A stretch of 25,231 nt of DNA. It comes from an uncultured Neomegalonema sp. (GTDB lineage: Bacteria; Pseudomonadota; Alphaproteobacteria; Rhodobacterales; Rhodobacteraceae). Numbering within the stretch: position 1 is the first letter of the stretch; every line of letters starts with the position of its first letter. Positions 1 through 8,074 of this stretch are shown piece after piece. The DNA lies in contig CALDZQ010000318.1 of assembly GCA_937944035.1 (NCBI GenBank), positions 1-25,231 of the forward strand. Direction: 5' to 3'. The position numbers and the translations under genes were made by a program. Below the pieces are notes generated by a model that worked only from the letters and a program-made list of their open reading frames with translations, made no database searches and was not told where the DNA came from.

Positions 1-761
1 CCCGCCAGCGTCGGCGCGCCGAAGCCGATGACGGTTTTGCAGGCAATCATCGACGGCTTGTCAGAGGCTTTCGCACTCTCAATCGCCGCGCTGACCGCAT
101 CCATGTCGTGTCCGTCAACTTCCATAACGTCCCACCCCGCAGCCGTGAAGCGGGTGAGTTGATCCATTGAGGTGGACAGCGACGTGCCGCCGTCGATTGT
201 GATGCCATTGTCATCGAACAGGACGATCAGCTTCGACAGCTTGAGGTGTCCGGCCATATCGATGGCTTCGTGGCTGACGCCCTCCATCAGGCAACCGTCG
301 CCCGCTATGACGTAAGTATGGTGGTTGACGAGATCATCGCCAAACCGTGCGTTCAACATCCGCTCGCCCAGCGCCATGCCGACGGCAGTGGCGATGCCCT
401 GGCCCAGCGGTCCGGTCGTCGTCTCAATACCCGCCGCGTGGCCGTATTCGGGATGTCCGGCGGTCTTTGCGCCGAGTTGGCGGAAATCCTTGATTTGCCC
501 GATCGGCATATCCGCGTACCCAAGCAAGTGGTTGAGCGCGTAAAGCAACATCGAACCGTGCCCGGCGGAGAGGACAAAGCGGTCCCGGTCAGCCCATTCG
601 GGGGCGGACGGGTCCAGCTTGATATGGCTGGTAAACAGCGCCGTTGCCGCATCGGCCATGCCCATCGGCATTCCGCTATGGCCAGAATTGGCGGCTTTCA
701 CAGCGTCCAGCGCAAGGGCGCGTATGGCGTTCGGCATCTGAGCGAGCGCGGTATCGGTCAT
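1..761 (-). CDS. tkt: Transketolase, N-terminal part (cut by window edge)
   Basis: Transketolase is the thiamine-diphosphate enzyme that moves two-carbon units between sugar phosphates in the pentose phosphate pathway and Calvin-type cycles; it is cytosolic. About 253 N-terminal residues are visible, starting MTDTALAQMPNAIRALALDA. The pyrophosphate domain is clear: a GHPEYGHAAGIETTTGPLGQG block, then GDGCLMEG, and about 30 residues on LFDDNGIT, the GDG...N thiamine-diphosphate motif; the SGHSGMPMGMA segment near the N-terminus is also typical. The family is about 650-700 aa, so roughly 60 percent lies beyond position 1. The ATG at 761 follows a GGGGAAAT ribosome binding stretch, and the next upstream ATG in another frame stops at once. 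It lies 108 bp downstream of the PhnD-like gene on the same strand. The family assignment is secure; the paralogue (tktA or tktB type) cannot be told. Confidence 0.95.
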   Translation of the reverse strand, partial: MTDTALAQMPNAIRALALDAVKAANSGHSGMPMGMADAATALFTSHIKLDPSAPEWADRDRFVLSAGHGSMLLYALNHLLGYADMPIGQIKDFRQLGAKTAGHPEYGHAAGIETTTGPLGQGIATAVGMALGERMLNARFGDDLVNHHTYVIAGDGCLMEGVSHEAIDMAGHLKLSKLIVLFDDNGITIDGGTSLSTSMDQLTRFTAAGWDVMEVDGHDMDAVSAAIESAKASDKPSMIACKTVIGFGAPTLA

Positions 762-869
762 GTCATATTTCCCCGGAGACAGCAGAATCGCGCGAAACTT
801 AACGGGGCAAGCGCGTCAGGCCAATGGGGATTATCGGTTTTTGTGGTCCGGGTGCGAATTTACCCGCGA

Positions 870-1622
870 TCAGATGCAATCGGCGGGAGGGTTCGGGACC
901 GCGAGATAGGCATCGGGTGCAATCCGGACAATCCCTTTCAGACCGAGACGCGCGCGATCATCCACCCGCAACTGCCTGATCGCGCGCGCGACAGCATTGA
1001 AAATCAAATCAGCATTGCGCCCCGGCGCAGTGATGAGGGGCAGGCCCGGCGTCGGGGCCGTCCAAGCCAGAACACGCAAATCAGAGGCCCACGGCTCGTA
1101 TTCAAGCATCAACCGCCACGAGACCGCATCCAACGCGGCAATATCCGCCCCGCCCGCCGCCACAGTCCGCGCCGAGTGCAGATGCCCGCCCGATTGTTGG
1201 CGATCCTCAAACCAAAATCCCTCCGGCCGCACATGCCAATACGGGGCCGCATAGCCCGATTGCGAGAATGTGTGATTATAGACAAACCGCGCATCCCGAA
1301 ACGCGGACACACTCTCACGCGGGTCATCGCGGCGCACGACAATCGCGCTGTTGTAATAGCCGGGCCGGCAACCCGCGATCCCGAAATCCGGTGTTCCGGC
1401 GAGGGCCGTTTTACCGTGCAGCCACAGCCGGTAGGGCATTCCGCACGTCTGGCTGAGCACGAGATCCGGATGCTGCCAAACGTGAAATTCCTCTGCGTTT
1501 TGGGATAAATTCGCGGGGCTGGCGATGCCCGCATCGTGCAGATTCTCACGGATTAATGCCCAATAGCGATTATGCGCATCGGCCAGTTCAGGCCGGGCGT
1601 ACATCATCAGGCTGGCAATCAT
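870..1622 (-). CDS. PhnD/SsuA-like substrate-binding protein without signal peptide
   Basis: This 250-aa protein looks like the phosphate/phosphonate-type binding protein fold (PhnD/SsuA/transferrin superfamily): it opens with MIASLMMYARPELADAHNRY, and has NLSQNAEEFHVWQHPDLVLS and QTCGMPYRLWLHGKTALAGTP, then a second lobe with ALDAVSWRLMLEYEPW and a GLPLIT segment. Secreted members of the family carry a signal peptide; none is seen here, so a cytoplasmic protein is likely. The reading frame is open to 1667, but the ATG at 1622 overlaps the stop of the upstream TPR gene as ATGA, which is why I prefer that start. No permease or ATPase gene is adjacent, so a transport role is not supported by context. 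The ligand is unknown. The fold call is from sequence pattern only. Confidence 0.75.
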   Translation of the reverse strand: MIASLMMYARPELADAHNRYWALIRENLHDAGIASPANLSQNAEEFHVWQHPDLVLSQTCGMPYRLWLHGKTALAGTPDFGIAGCRPGYYNSAIVVRRDDPRESVSAFRDARFVYNHTFSQSGYAAPYWHVRPEGFWFEDRQQSGGHLHSARTVAAGGADIAALDAVSWRLMLEYEPWASDLRVLAWTAPTPGLPLITAPGRNADLIFNAVARAIRQLRVDDRARLGLKGIVRIAPDAYLAVPNPPADCI

Positions 1623-3310
1623 ATCCCAAGGCTTCCATAAACTTGGCCTTCGCGCAGGGTCCGGCACAGACAGGACGATGTTACCGGAACATCGGTCTTT
1701 GCGCGCGCCGCATCCAGCTTTTCCTCATAAAACGGCAGCTCGACCCGCTCCCCCCGCTGGCGCAGACATTCGACGAGACCGTGCAAGGCCCAGACATTGT
1801 TGGGATGACGCGCACAGCGGTGCAGCCTGTCATTTAACCCCAGATCGGTGCGATACACCTCCTCTGCCTCCGCATATTCGCCTTCTGCTGCCAACAACGC
1901 GGCAAGCGCATGGCGGGGCGGATGCATCCATGCCCACGGCTCGCTGTATTCAAGATCGTCATCGCGGCGGACGCTCTCGCGCAGATGTGTGAAAGCTTGC
2001 ACGAAATCGCCTTGGTGATAGGCCAGTTCTCCATCCAACATGGCCCCGCCAACACTGAGGATAGCGTGGGCCGTGTTATTGAAAAACTTCCGCTCCGGCG
2101 GAACCCGCGCCACCGCCTCGACGAACAGCCCGCGCTGTTCCCGCGCCGCCGCAATCTCGCCCAGCGCCGCACAGGCCACGCCCTTCGCATAATGATGCAT
2201 CGCGGTCGAGACGCAGTAGATCACCGGGCATTCCGGCATCGGGTGTTGCACAATCTCCCGCCACCGCCCGAACCGCACCAGCACATGCATCTTCATGGAG
2301 TAATACCCCTCCATCGTCACCGCGATTTGCGTCCCGGCACGGCATGTCAGAACCTCCCGCGATAGCGTGGCGCATAACGCCTCCGCCGCCTCAAGCGCAG
2401 GTCTGTACTGTCCAAGAAACATGCAGGTATACATCATCAGGTGCAGGTTATGGCAGCGGGCGGTGGTGTAGAAATTGAGCGGCCCGGCATAGGCGACATA
2501 CTTCTCATCCGCCCGTATCGCTTTTTCACTGGCGATTTTCGCGCGCTCGTACTGACCGCACAGCACGTATGTATGCCCCGACATGTGGTTCAGATGCCCC
2601 GCATCCGGACACAACGTGGCCAGCATATCCGCCGAGCGCATAGCCCGTTCCGGTTCGTTAGACATTTCGGTGGCGTGGATATGCAAGTGCAGGATCGCGG
2701 GATGCTGCGGCGCGCCCGCCGCGTCGTTCATGGCGATGGAGCGCTCCAACACCGCAAGCGCCTCCAGCGTATCGGCATTATCCGGCGGGATACCGCGCTT
2801 AACATCCCACAGTTTCCAAGGTGTGCGGGTCATAAGCGCCTCGGCGAATATCGCCATCACATCATGGTCTTCCCGATAAGCGTAATAAACCCGCCGCATC
2901 GCCGCCGCATAGGCATCATCCCAAGAAGCAAATTCCGCTTGCGGAACCGGATGCGGCTTTTGAAAGCGCATCGCCAGGGCTTCGACAAGACGGTTTTCGA
3001 GATCGCTTGCCGTATGGGCGTATCCGCGCGCCTGTTGGATGTGCCCGTAAGTGAATGCGGTGCAATCAACGGCTTGCGCCTCGCCGAAATCGCTCCAGGC
3101 ATAGTTATAGAAGGGTCCGGCGGCGTATGCGGCGCCCCAATGGGCCATCACGCATTCAGGGTCATGCTCCAAGGCGCGTTGAAAGCACTTTACACCCTCC
3201 TCATGGTTAAAGCCGTAGCACCAGTTCAAACCCAGATCGAACCAGCGCTGCGCTTCTGCCGAGGATGTCGAGACGGCGCGCGTATGCGCCCCCAAATCGA
3301 ATCGGTCCAT
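1619..3310 (-). CDS. Tetratricopeptide-repeat protein, 563 aa
   Basis: A long helical-repeat protein. The N-terminal 70 residues contain a clear TPR unit (AEAQRWFDLGLNWCYGFNHEEGVKCFQRALEHDPECVMAHWGAA), and further TPR-like pairs occur around residues 200-300 and 370-480. The middle has a His-rich stretch (HPAILHLHIHATEMSNEPER, then HLNHMSGHTYVLCGQYERA) and several cysteines. No signal peptide or membrane segment is evident, so it is probably cytoplasmic. TPR proteins are protein-interaction scaffolds; nothing here indicates a catalytic role. The ATG at 3310 starts directly at the conserved part. It is the first gene of a two-gene unit with the PhnD-like protein (ATGA overlap at 1619-1622), so the two products probably act together. 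Divergent from the lytic transglycosylase. Confidence 0.85.
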   Translation of the reverse strand: MDRFDLGAHTRAVSTSSAEAQRWFDLGLNWCYGFNHEEGVKCFQRALEHDPECVMAHWGAAYAAGPFYNYAWSDFGEAQAVDCTAFTYGHIQQARGYAHTASDLENRLVEALAMRFQKPHPVPQAEFASWDDAYAAAMRRVYYAYREDHDVMAIFAEALMTRTPWKLWDVKRGIPPDNADTLEALAVLERSIAMNDAAGAPQHPAILHLHIHATEMSNEPERAMRSADMLATLCPDAGHLNHMSGHTYVLCGQYERAKIASEKAIRADEKYVAYAGPLNFYTTARCHNLHLMMYTCMFLGQYRPALEAAEALCATLSREVLTCRAGTQIAVTMEGYYSMKMHVLVRFGRWREIVQHPMPECPVIYCVSTAMHHYAKGVACAALGEIAAAREQRGLFVEAVARVPPERKFFNNTAHAILSVGGAMLDGELAYHQGDFVQAFTHLRESVRRDDDLEYSEPWAWMHPPRHALAALLAAEGEYAEAEEVYRTDLGLNDRLHRCARHPNNVWALHGLVECLRQRGERVELPFYEEKLDAARAKTDVPVTSSCLCRTLREGQVYGSLGI

Positions 3311-3521
3311 CGTTAATCCAGACCCGCTTTTGAAAATATCTCCGGCTATGGGAACAGACTACGCCCAAAATCACCGAATTTGAAGCGCGGAAGCGCATGG
3401 CGGGCAATGCCTAACCCCTTTGGAATCATTGACGAATCCGGCCACGGAAACGAAATGGAACAAAAACGCGCTTGACTCGGAACAGCCGTGAACATTAAGT
3501 GATAATATGAAGTTAACCTGC

Positions 3522-3527
3522 TATGAT
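3522..3527 (+). promoter_or_regulatory. Possible extended -10 element before the lytic transglycosylase
   Basis: The sequence TGCTATGAT (3519-3527) fits an extended -10 (TG-n-TATGAT), about 22 bp before the ATG at 3549. A TTGACT at 3472-3477 is too far from it to be its -35. This is a weak prediction. The rest of 3311-3548, between the divergent TPR and transglycosylase genes, shows nothing else I can name. Confidence 0.25.
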
Positions 3528-3548
3528 TCTGATATTAAAGGATATATC

Positions 3549-4205
3549 ATGTCACATGATTCCAAAGTTGATCTGCGTTCCGGCCCAAGCGCCATGCTCA
3601 TCACCGCTGTCGCAACGGCGGCACTGGTTATGGCGGCCGGTCTGAGCACGCCGGGAGCTGCATCCTATGGGGGTGATTTTTCGCGGCCACACTTATTTGA
3701 ACAAAACACGAACAATCCCGCTGTCACAAGTGTACTGCACCGTGGCAAGCTGCGGGTGCTGTCCGGCGTGGCGTTTCCTGCGCTGGTCCCTGCCCCCATT
3801 GATGTCAGCACCATGAGCCGGGACGAACGCGCCAGCCTTGCCGCAAAAATCGGCGTGGAGCATGGCCTGCCGGGTGAGATATTCGCCGCTTTGGTGATGA
3901 CGGAAAGCGGTTTCAATCCCGCCGCACGCTCCAAGGTCGGGGCCATCGGCTTTGCGCAACTGATGCCCGCAACCGCCCGCGAACTGGGCGTTGACCCGCA
4001 TGATCCGCTGCAAAACCTGGCCGGCGGCGCGCGGTATCTGAAGCTTCAGTACGACCGTTTCGGCGATTGGTCTCTGGCGCTGGCCGCCTATAACGCCGGC
4101 CCCACCCGCGTCGCCAGACTGGGCCGCATCCCGCGCATCCGCGAGACACAAGACTATGTCCGCAAGGTGCTGGCGCGGGCGGACAGTTTTAAAGGCAATG
4201 TTTAA
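3549..4205 (+). CDS. Lytic transglycosylase (SLT domain), exported
   Basis: A 218-aa murein lytic transglycosylase that would cleave the MurNAc-GlcNAc bond of peptidoglycan with 1,6-anhydro product formation. A hydrophobic segment at residues 16-38 (SAMLITAVATAALVMAAGLS) is a signal peptide or anchor. The C-terminal SLT domain runs from about residue 95 to 212: FAALVMTESGFNP with catalytic Glu119, SKVGAIGFAQLMPATARELG, and LALAAYNAGPTRVARLGRIP. This is the compact single-domain form, unlike the 600-aa Slt70 type. The frame is open from 3507, but the ATG at 3549 has AAAGGA seven bases before it, so I prefer it. It is monocistronic: the divergent TPR gene lies upstream and a convergent gene downstream. 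Housekeeping or secretion-associated remodelling both fit. Confidence 0.9.
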   Translation: MSHDSKVDLRSGPSAMLITAVATAALVMAAGLSTPGAASYGGDFSRPHLFEQNTNNPAVTSVLHRGKLRVLSGVAFPALVPAPIDVSTMSRDERASLAAKIGVEHGLPGEIFAALVMTESGFNPAARSKVGAIGFAQLMPATARELGVDPHDPLQNLAGGARYLKLQYDRFGDWSLALAAYNAGPTRVARLGRIPRIRETQDYVRKVLARADSFKGNV

Positions 4206-4230
4206 CGCGACAGCCGATCACTGCTCGCTC

Positions 4231-4272
4231 TAAAACCAGAAAACCCGCAGCATAAGCCACGGGATTTCCGGT
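4231..4272 (-). terminator. Imperfect hairpin terminator between convergent genes
   Basis: ACCAGAAAACCCG (4235-4247) and CGGGATTTCCGGT (4260-4272) pair at 11 of 13 positions around a 12-nt loop. Read on the minus strand the stem is followed by TTTTAG. It sits between the transglycosylase stop (4205, plus) and the ligase-like gene stop (4279, minus), so it may serve both. The U tract is short. Confidence 0.5.
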
Positions 4273-4278
4273 CAGGTT

Positions 4279-5139
4279 TCAGCCGAAAACCGCATCCCGC
4301 ACATCTTCAGGCCAGCGCATCGGATCAAAACCGTGCTGGGTGAATGCCGCCAGAACCCAGCGTTCAAGTCCCAGCCGGATACAGAAGGTATGGGCTGGCG
4401 CGCCATCGCTGGCGGTGATGTTGAATCTCTCACCAAACATCCGCCCGTGCATTTTCATCGAGCCGCAAGCCAGCCTCAGCGTCCCGCCTTTGCCGTCAAG
4501 GACGGGGAGCAGAATTTTGGTTTTTGTATCCGGGGCCATATGCGCGGACGGGCCGGATGCGCTTTCCATATCCAGATCAAAAGCTTGCGCCAACTCACCG
4601 ATCAGCGGCAGCGCGCGCTTGCGGCGGTTGGCGATAAAACCCTCCGTACCGGCAAACGCGATCTCGCGCGTGGTGAACTCTGACAAGCGGTCAATGTCAC
4701 AGGTTTCGGGCGACATGTCGCGGGAAACCCGGCCCTGCCACGTGACCGCCGCCCCGGCCGCGTTGATACGCACCCCCTCCAGCACCGGATAAGCCGGACC
4801 TGGACAAAGATCAGTCTGTCCTCCGGGGTAGCAAGACTCCACCGCGTTGAAATGATGCAGATAAAGCGCGGCAGCCTTCTCGCTGACCAACCGGGCGAGG
4901 CGCAATACCGGGCCGGAATACGCAACCCGTGCTCCGCCACACTCCTGTACCCAGCCGCGACGGATGAACTCCGCGCTCACGCCGCTTTGGTACGGACCGC
5001 CATCAACACGCAGATTCCCGGCACAGATTTTCATCCCAAGAGCGGAACACGGCTGTTCACGCTGCAAGCCCCCCTCCGGCGCGACCCGGATTGGCGGACC
5101 ATTGGAAACCTCAGCGGCCCCGCCTGTAATCATATTCAT
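4279..5139 (-). CDS. Class II aaRS-like protein, divergent amino acid:[carrier protein] ligase family
   Basis: 286 aa. The C-terminal 150 residues match, as I remember the family, the seryl-tRNA-synthetase-like amino acid:[carrier protein] ligases of Bradyrhizobium and Agrobacterium, which activate a small amino acid with ATP and load it on a phosphopantetheine carrier. Matching blocks: YSGPVLRLARL (74-84); a motif-2-like Arg140 and TREIAFAGTEGF (157-168); KTKILLPV (206-213); ACGSMKMHGRMFGERFNI (224-241); and motif-3-like HTFCIRLGLERW (250-261, Cys253 and Arg260), then HGFDPMRWPEDVR. The Cys expected just before the motif-2 Arg seems to be missing, and a segment of several dozen residues present in the characterised enzymes is reduced to about 20. 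The ATG at 5139 has GGGGG upstream; the open frame before it only overlaps the MBOAT gene. Last gene of the SGNH-MBOAT operon. Function as an active ligase is inference; a degenerate binding or accessory protein is the alternative. Confidence 0.6.
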   Translation of the reverse strand: MNMITGGAAEVSNGPPIRVAPEGGLQREQPCSALGMKICAGNLRVDGGPYQSGVSAEFIRRGWVQECGGARVAYSGPVLRLARLVSEKAAALYLHHFNAVESCYPGGQTDLCPGPAYPVLEGVRINAAGAAVTWQGRVSRDMSPETCDIDRLSEFTTREIAFAGTEGFIANRRKRALPLIGELAQAFDLDMESASGPSAHMAPDTKTKILLPVLDGKGGTLRLACGSMKMHGRMFGERFNITASDGAPAHTFCIRLGLERWVLAAFTQHGFDPMRWPEDVRDAVFG

Positions 5140-5162
5140 GTGAAATCCCCCGGTTTTGATGT

Positions 5163-6683
5163 TCAAAATCTGTAATTCAGAAAGCCCGCATCGCCCCCCA
5201 GCGACGTGAAACTGATGACCAACAGCACCGCCGCCGCCACCGCCCATACGGCATTCGGTTTCCAGCGCAGGATATGCGACCGGAATTTTTTCTCTTCGGG
5301 CTGCGGATCGCTGCTGATCCATGCCGCGCGCAGGATTTGCTGCGAATTCGGCGCGCACAGCACAATCGCGCCCAGCACCGCAATCGCCACACTCGCCAGC
5401 TGCACATCGATATGGATGATATTGACCGCCGCGAAACCACCCGCGAAACCCGCCATCCCCCACATGCCCGACAGCATAGCCGATGCGGCGTCGAGGGTCG
5501 GGGCGCGCAGAAGCACAAGGCTGCTGACAACGACGGCCATCGTCATAAACCAGCCCGCCACGCGCCCAGGCGAGGGCAGCTTGAAGTGCTTCCACCCGCT
5601 GTCAACGGCCAGCGCAACGCCATGCAACAGCCCGAAAAGGATAAATGTGTAGCCCGCCCCGTGCCAGATCCCGACCACAAGGAAGGTCACGATCACGGGC
5701 AGTGCCATAGCGGTCAGCCAGCGGCGCAAGGATGAATAATCCGCACTCATGACCTTGCGGGTATTTCTCATTGCCAGCGGGCTGAACACATAGGTTGTGA
5801 AAAACCGCATCATGCTCATGTGCCAGCGCCGCCAGAAATCCGAGATGCTGGTCGCCTTGAACGGCGAGTTGAAATTCAACGGCAGCTTTATGCCGAAGAT
5901 AAAGCCCAAGCCGACGGCCATGTCAGCATAGCCGGACAAATCGAAGTAGATCTGCAAACTATAGCATAACGCCCCGATCCACGCCTCCATCGGCGCAATC
6001 GCAGCCCCCAGCGCAACGCCGTCAAAGACCAGATTGGCATAAGGTGCTATCGCCCCGGCGAGGACCACGGTCTTGAAAAGACCGATCCCGAACATCGTCA
6101 ATCCCACCGACAAAGCGGTCATGTTGAACGCGCGATCGGTGCGTTGTTTCATCTGCGCGAACATATCGCGCTGGTTCAGCAGCGGTCCGGCGGTCACGCA
6201 GGGAAAGAATGTCGCGAACAACGCATATTTGCCAAGGCCGACACGATGCGTTTGCCCCTTCAACGCGTCGATCAGAAAGCCGATCTGGGTGAATGTGAAG
6301 AACGACACCCCGACCGGAATCAACAGATCCAGATGCCCGTGTCCCGCGCCCGAAACGCTGTTGATGATGTCGATGAAAAAGTTGGTGTATTTGAAGTAGG
6401 CCAGCGCGGCCACGTTTGCGGCAATCGCCGCACAGGCCATAAACCCCGCATTTTTCTCCTGCTGGCGCCGCAACCGGATCGCCGTCCCCGCCAGATAGTT
6501 AAACAAGACCGAAACCATCAAAATCGCGGCCAGCACGGGCGAGAAAAAGCCATAGAACACAAGCGACGCGAGTGCCAGATACGCATAAACGCCGTTCCAT
6601 CCCAGAAAACGGTGTACGAGAATAAATCCGGCGTAACACGCGGGCAGAAACATCAGGATAAACTGAAAGGAATCAAAGCCCAT
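5163..6683 (-). CDS. MBOAT-family membrane O-acyltransferase (DltB/AlgI type)
   Basis: A polytopic inner-membrane protein of 506 aa in the DltB/AlgI family, which passes acyl groups across the membrane to an extracytoplasmic acceptor. Conserved features: SLQIYFDLSGYADMAVGLG (about 243-261), the ISDFWRRWHMSMMRFF block (about 280-295, His288), and WHGAGYTFILFGLLHG with the two candidate active-site histidines near 341 and 354. The length fits the family (450-520). The frame opens at 6725, but the ATG at 6683 is preceded by GGGGGCC and begins the usual MxFxSxxF N-terminus, so I use it; it overlaps the SGNH gene end by 11 bp. With the SGNH partner upstream and an aaRS-like ligase 23 bp downstream, it probably acts as the membrane step of an envelope acylation or aminoacylation route. 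Confidence 0.92.
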   Translation of the reverse strand: MGFDSFQFILMFLPACYAGFILVHRFLGWNGVYAYLALASLVFYGFFSPVLAAILMVSVLFNYLAGTAIRLRRQQEKNAGFMACAAIAANVAALAYFKYTNFFIDIINSVSGAGHGHLDLLIPVGVSFFTFTQIGFLIDALKGQTHRVGLGKYALFATFFPCVTAGPLLNQRDMFAQMKQRTDRAFNMTALSVGLTMFGIGLFKTVVLAGAIAPYANLVFDGVALGAAIAPMEAWIGALCYSLQIYFDLSGYADMAVGLGFIFGIKLPLNFNSPFKATSISDFWRRWHMSMMRFFTTYVFSPLAMRNTRKVMSADYSSLRRWLTAMALPVIVTFLVVGIWHGAGYTFILFGLLHGVALAVDSGWKHFKLPSPGRVAGWFMTMAVVVSSLVLLRAPTLDAASAMLSGMWGMAGFAGGFAAVNIIHIDVQLASVAIAVLGAIVLCAPNSQQILRAAWISSDPQPEEKKFRSHILRWKPNAVWAVAAAVLLVISFTSLGGDAGFLNYRF

Positions 6684-7935
6684 TCCGGCCCCCAACGGAG
6701 GCAAAGGCGCGCCTCTTCTCATCAAGTTTCAGGAATTGATCGACGATCCGGCCAAGGCATCGCGCGTTCGCGTGCTCGCCATCGATATAATCTTCGGCCA
6801 TGCAGCCCGATTTTGCCGGGTCGAACCCGCCAATCACGTCCATCCCGTATTTGCGGGCGAAATCGTCAGTGATCGCCTCGATCCGGCGCACACCGTCGAG
6901 ATAAGGTGAATCCTGCACCGCATTCCAATAGACCGGATTGAACGGCGGATGCGCAAGCGTGACGCGAACTCCCTGAAGGGTCAGGAATTCCAGCACTTTA
7001 TCGACGGCAATCACCCCGTTCTCATCAATTTTCGGCGGCTGGTTGCGGCGCTGATAAGCGGCGGACAACGCATCGGCCCGCGCGCGTTGCCGCGTCAACA
7101 CCGCATCGCGCCGCTCTGAACGGCGGATTGATCCATCCGCAAGCAACACATCCAGTGTCGGATGCTTGCTCAGCGTCGAGATGTGCGGGGCTGCCGGTGC
7201 ATTAAAGTGGCGGATCACGTTCGCCTTCAACAACGGCAGCGACAGGGACTGTCGCAGGCGCGGGGTCAGCTCTGCGGTATAGGCATCATGCGCGGCAATG
7301 CTCAACCGCTTTGCCATCGCCCGGTAATCTTGCAACGCGGGAACCCACAACGTGTCAGCCCGGTCCGCAACCGGCGTGAACAAATCTTCACGGATCGAGA
7401 TAATCACCTGTTCGGGCAGCTTGCCATAGCGGACAAACATTTCCGGCACGGCAAGGATGTCTTCATAGTAATCGCCCTGGACATGGGCGTTATAGAAATC
7501 ATCCCCGCGTGCCAAATCCGCATGAGCTTCCTGCCATTGGCTGCCCCCGATAACGGCGACGTAAGGGGCGCGCGTCAGATTCGCGATATGCGCGTGCCGC
7601 AAACCGCGTGTCTCGATGTTCAGGTCATGGGTGAGGTAATTTTTACCGCCCGCCAGCGCCTGCCCAACCTCCACGATTTTTTTCTGATCGTACAACATCG
7701 GCGCAAAAGCGGTATTGGCGGCCCGCACAGCGCAAAGGCCGACCATAAACACCAGCAACATCAACAGCAGATAGCGCGGGGCCGGATTTGACGTGCCCAG
7801 GGCCGATGCGGATTGTGAAGGCAGCAAATCAGCGGCGGCGCGATCTGTCTCACGACGCCCCGCACCAACTCGATCCAACAACCGGCGGTCCGGTCCCCGC
7901 GAAAGGCCCGCAGCATCTTTTACAGTCATATCCAT
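6673..7935 (-). CDS. SGNH-hydrolase-like membrane-anchored acyltransferase (DltD/AlgJ type)
   Basis: 420 aa with one membrane segment at about 54-72 (RYLLLMLLVFMVGLCAV) and a large extracytoplasmic domain. The active-site signatures of the SGNH fold are present: VAVIGGSQWQEA with the likely nucleophile Ser132, an Asn at FYNAHVQGDYYED, and a C-terminal DGEH (Asp385, His388) giving the Asp-x-x-His pair. Such proteins partner MBOATs (DltD with DltB, AlgJ/AlgX with AlgI, PatB-like) and move the acyl group to the polymer. The N-terminal 50 residues before the membrane helix are long and polar. First gene of the operon; ATG at 7935 preceded by AGGACC. Acceptor and acyl donor cannot be read from the sequence. 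Confidence 0.85.
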   Translation of the reverse strand: MDMTVKDAAGLSRGPDRRLLDRVGAGRRETDRAAADLLPSQSASALGTSNPAPRYLLLMLLVFMVGLCAVRAANTAFAPMLYDQKKIVEVGQALAGGKNYLTHDLNIETRGLRHAHIANLTRAPYVAVIGGSQWQEAHADLARGDDFYNAHVQGDYYEDILAVPEMFVRYGKLPEQVIISIREDLFTPVADRADTLWVPALQDYRAMAKRLSIAAHDAYTAELTPRLRQSLSLPLLKANVIRHFNAPAAPHISTLSKHPTLDVLLADGSIRRSERRDAVLTRQRARADALSAAYQRRNQPPKIDENGVIAVDKVLEFLTLQGVRVTLAHPPFNPVYWNAVQDSPYLDGVRRIEAITDDFARKYGMDVIGGFDPAKSGCMAEDYIDGEHANARCLGRIVDQFLKLDEKRRAFASVGGRNGL

Positions 7936-7976
7936 AAACCGTGGTCCTGCATAGCCGCGCCGACGATGCCTTATGG

Positions 7977-8005
7977 ATATATCGAACCGCTTGATATTGA
8001 GTAAA
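7977..8005 (-). promoter_or_regulatory. Possible sigma70-type promoter of the SGNH-MBOAT-ligase operon
   Basis: On the minus strand TTTACT (8005-8000) and ATATAT (7982-7977) are separated by 17 bp, about 40 bp before the ATG at 7935. Four of six bases match each consensus box, so this is a weak call. Confidence 0.25.
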
Positions 8006-8074
8006 ACCAGCAGCTCAATGGTGAAACATAGCTGATAATAATCCCGAATATTTTAACCAAACGGAATCGATACT

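Noticed and set aside
246..1508. 420-codon plus-strand open frame
   Set aside because: It lies antisense to transketolase and the PhnD-like gene, is Arg/Pro/His-rich and resembles no protein; the minus strand carries clear family motifs.
2441..3316. 291-codon plus-strand open frame
   Set aside because: Antisense to the TPR gene, whose repeats are unmistakable; composition is that of a GC-rich shadow frame.
3472..3506. TTGACT with GATAAT as a promoter
   Set aside because: Spacing of 23 bp is too long for a sigma70 promoter.
5140..5595. N-terminal extension (about 150 codons) of the ligase-like gene
   Set aside because: It overlaps the MBOAT gene on the same strand in another frame; ATG 5139 has its own ribosome site and no family-like sequence precedes it.
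6684..6725. Longer MBOAT start
   Set aside because: Would extend the overlap with the SGNH gene to 53 bp; the ATG at 6683 has a better site and the usual N-terminus.
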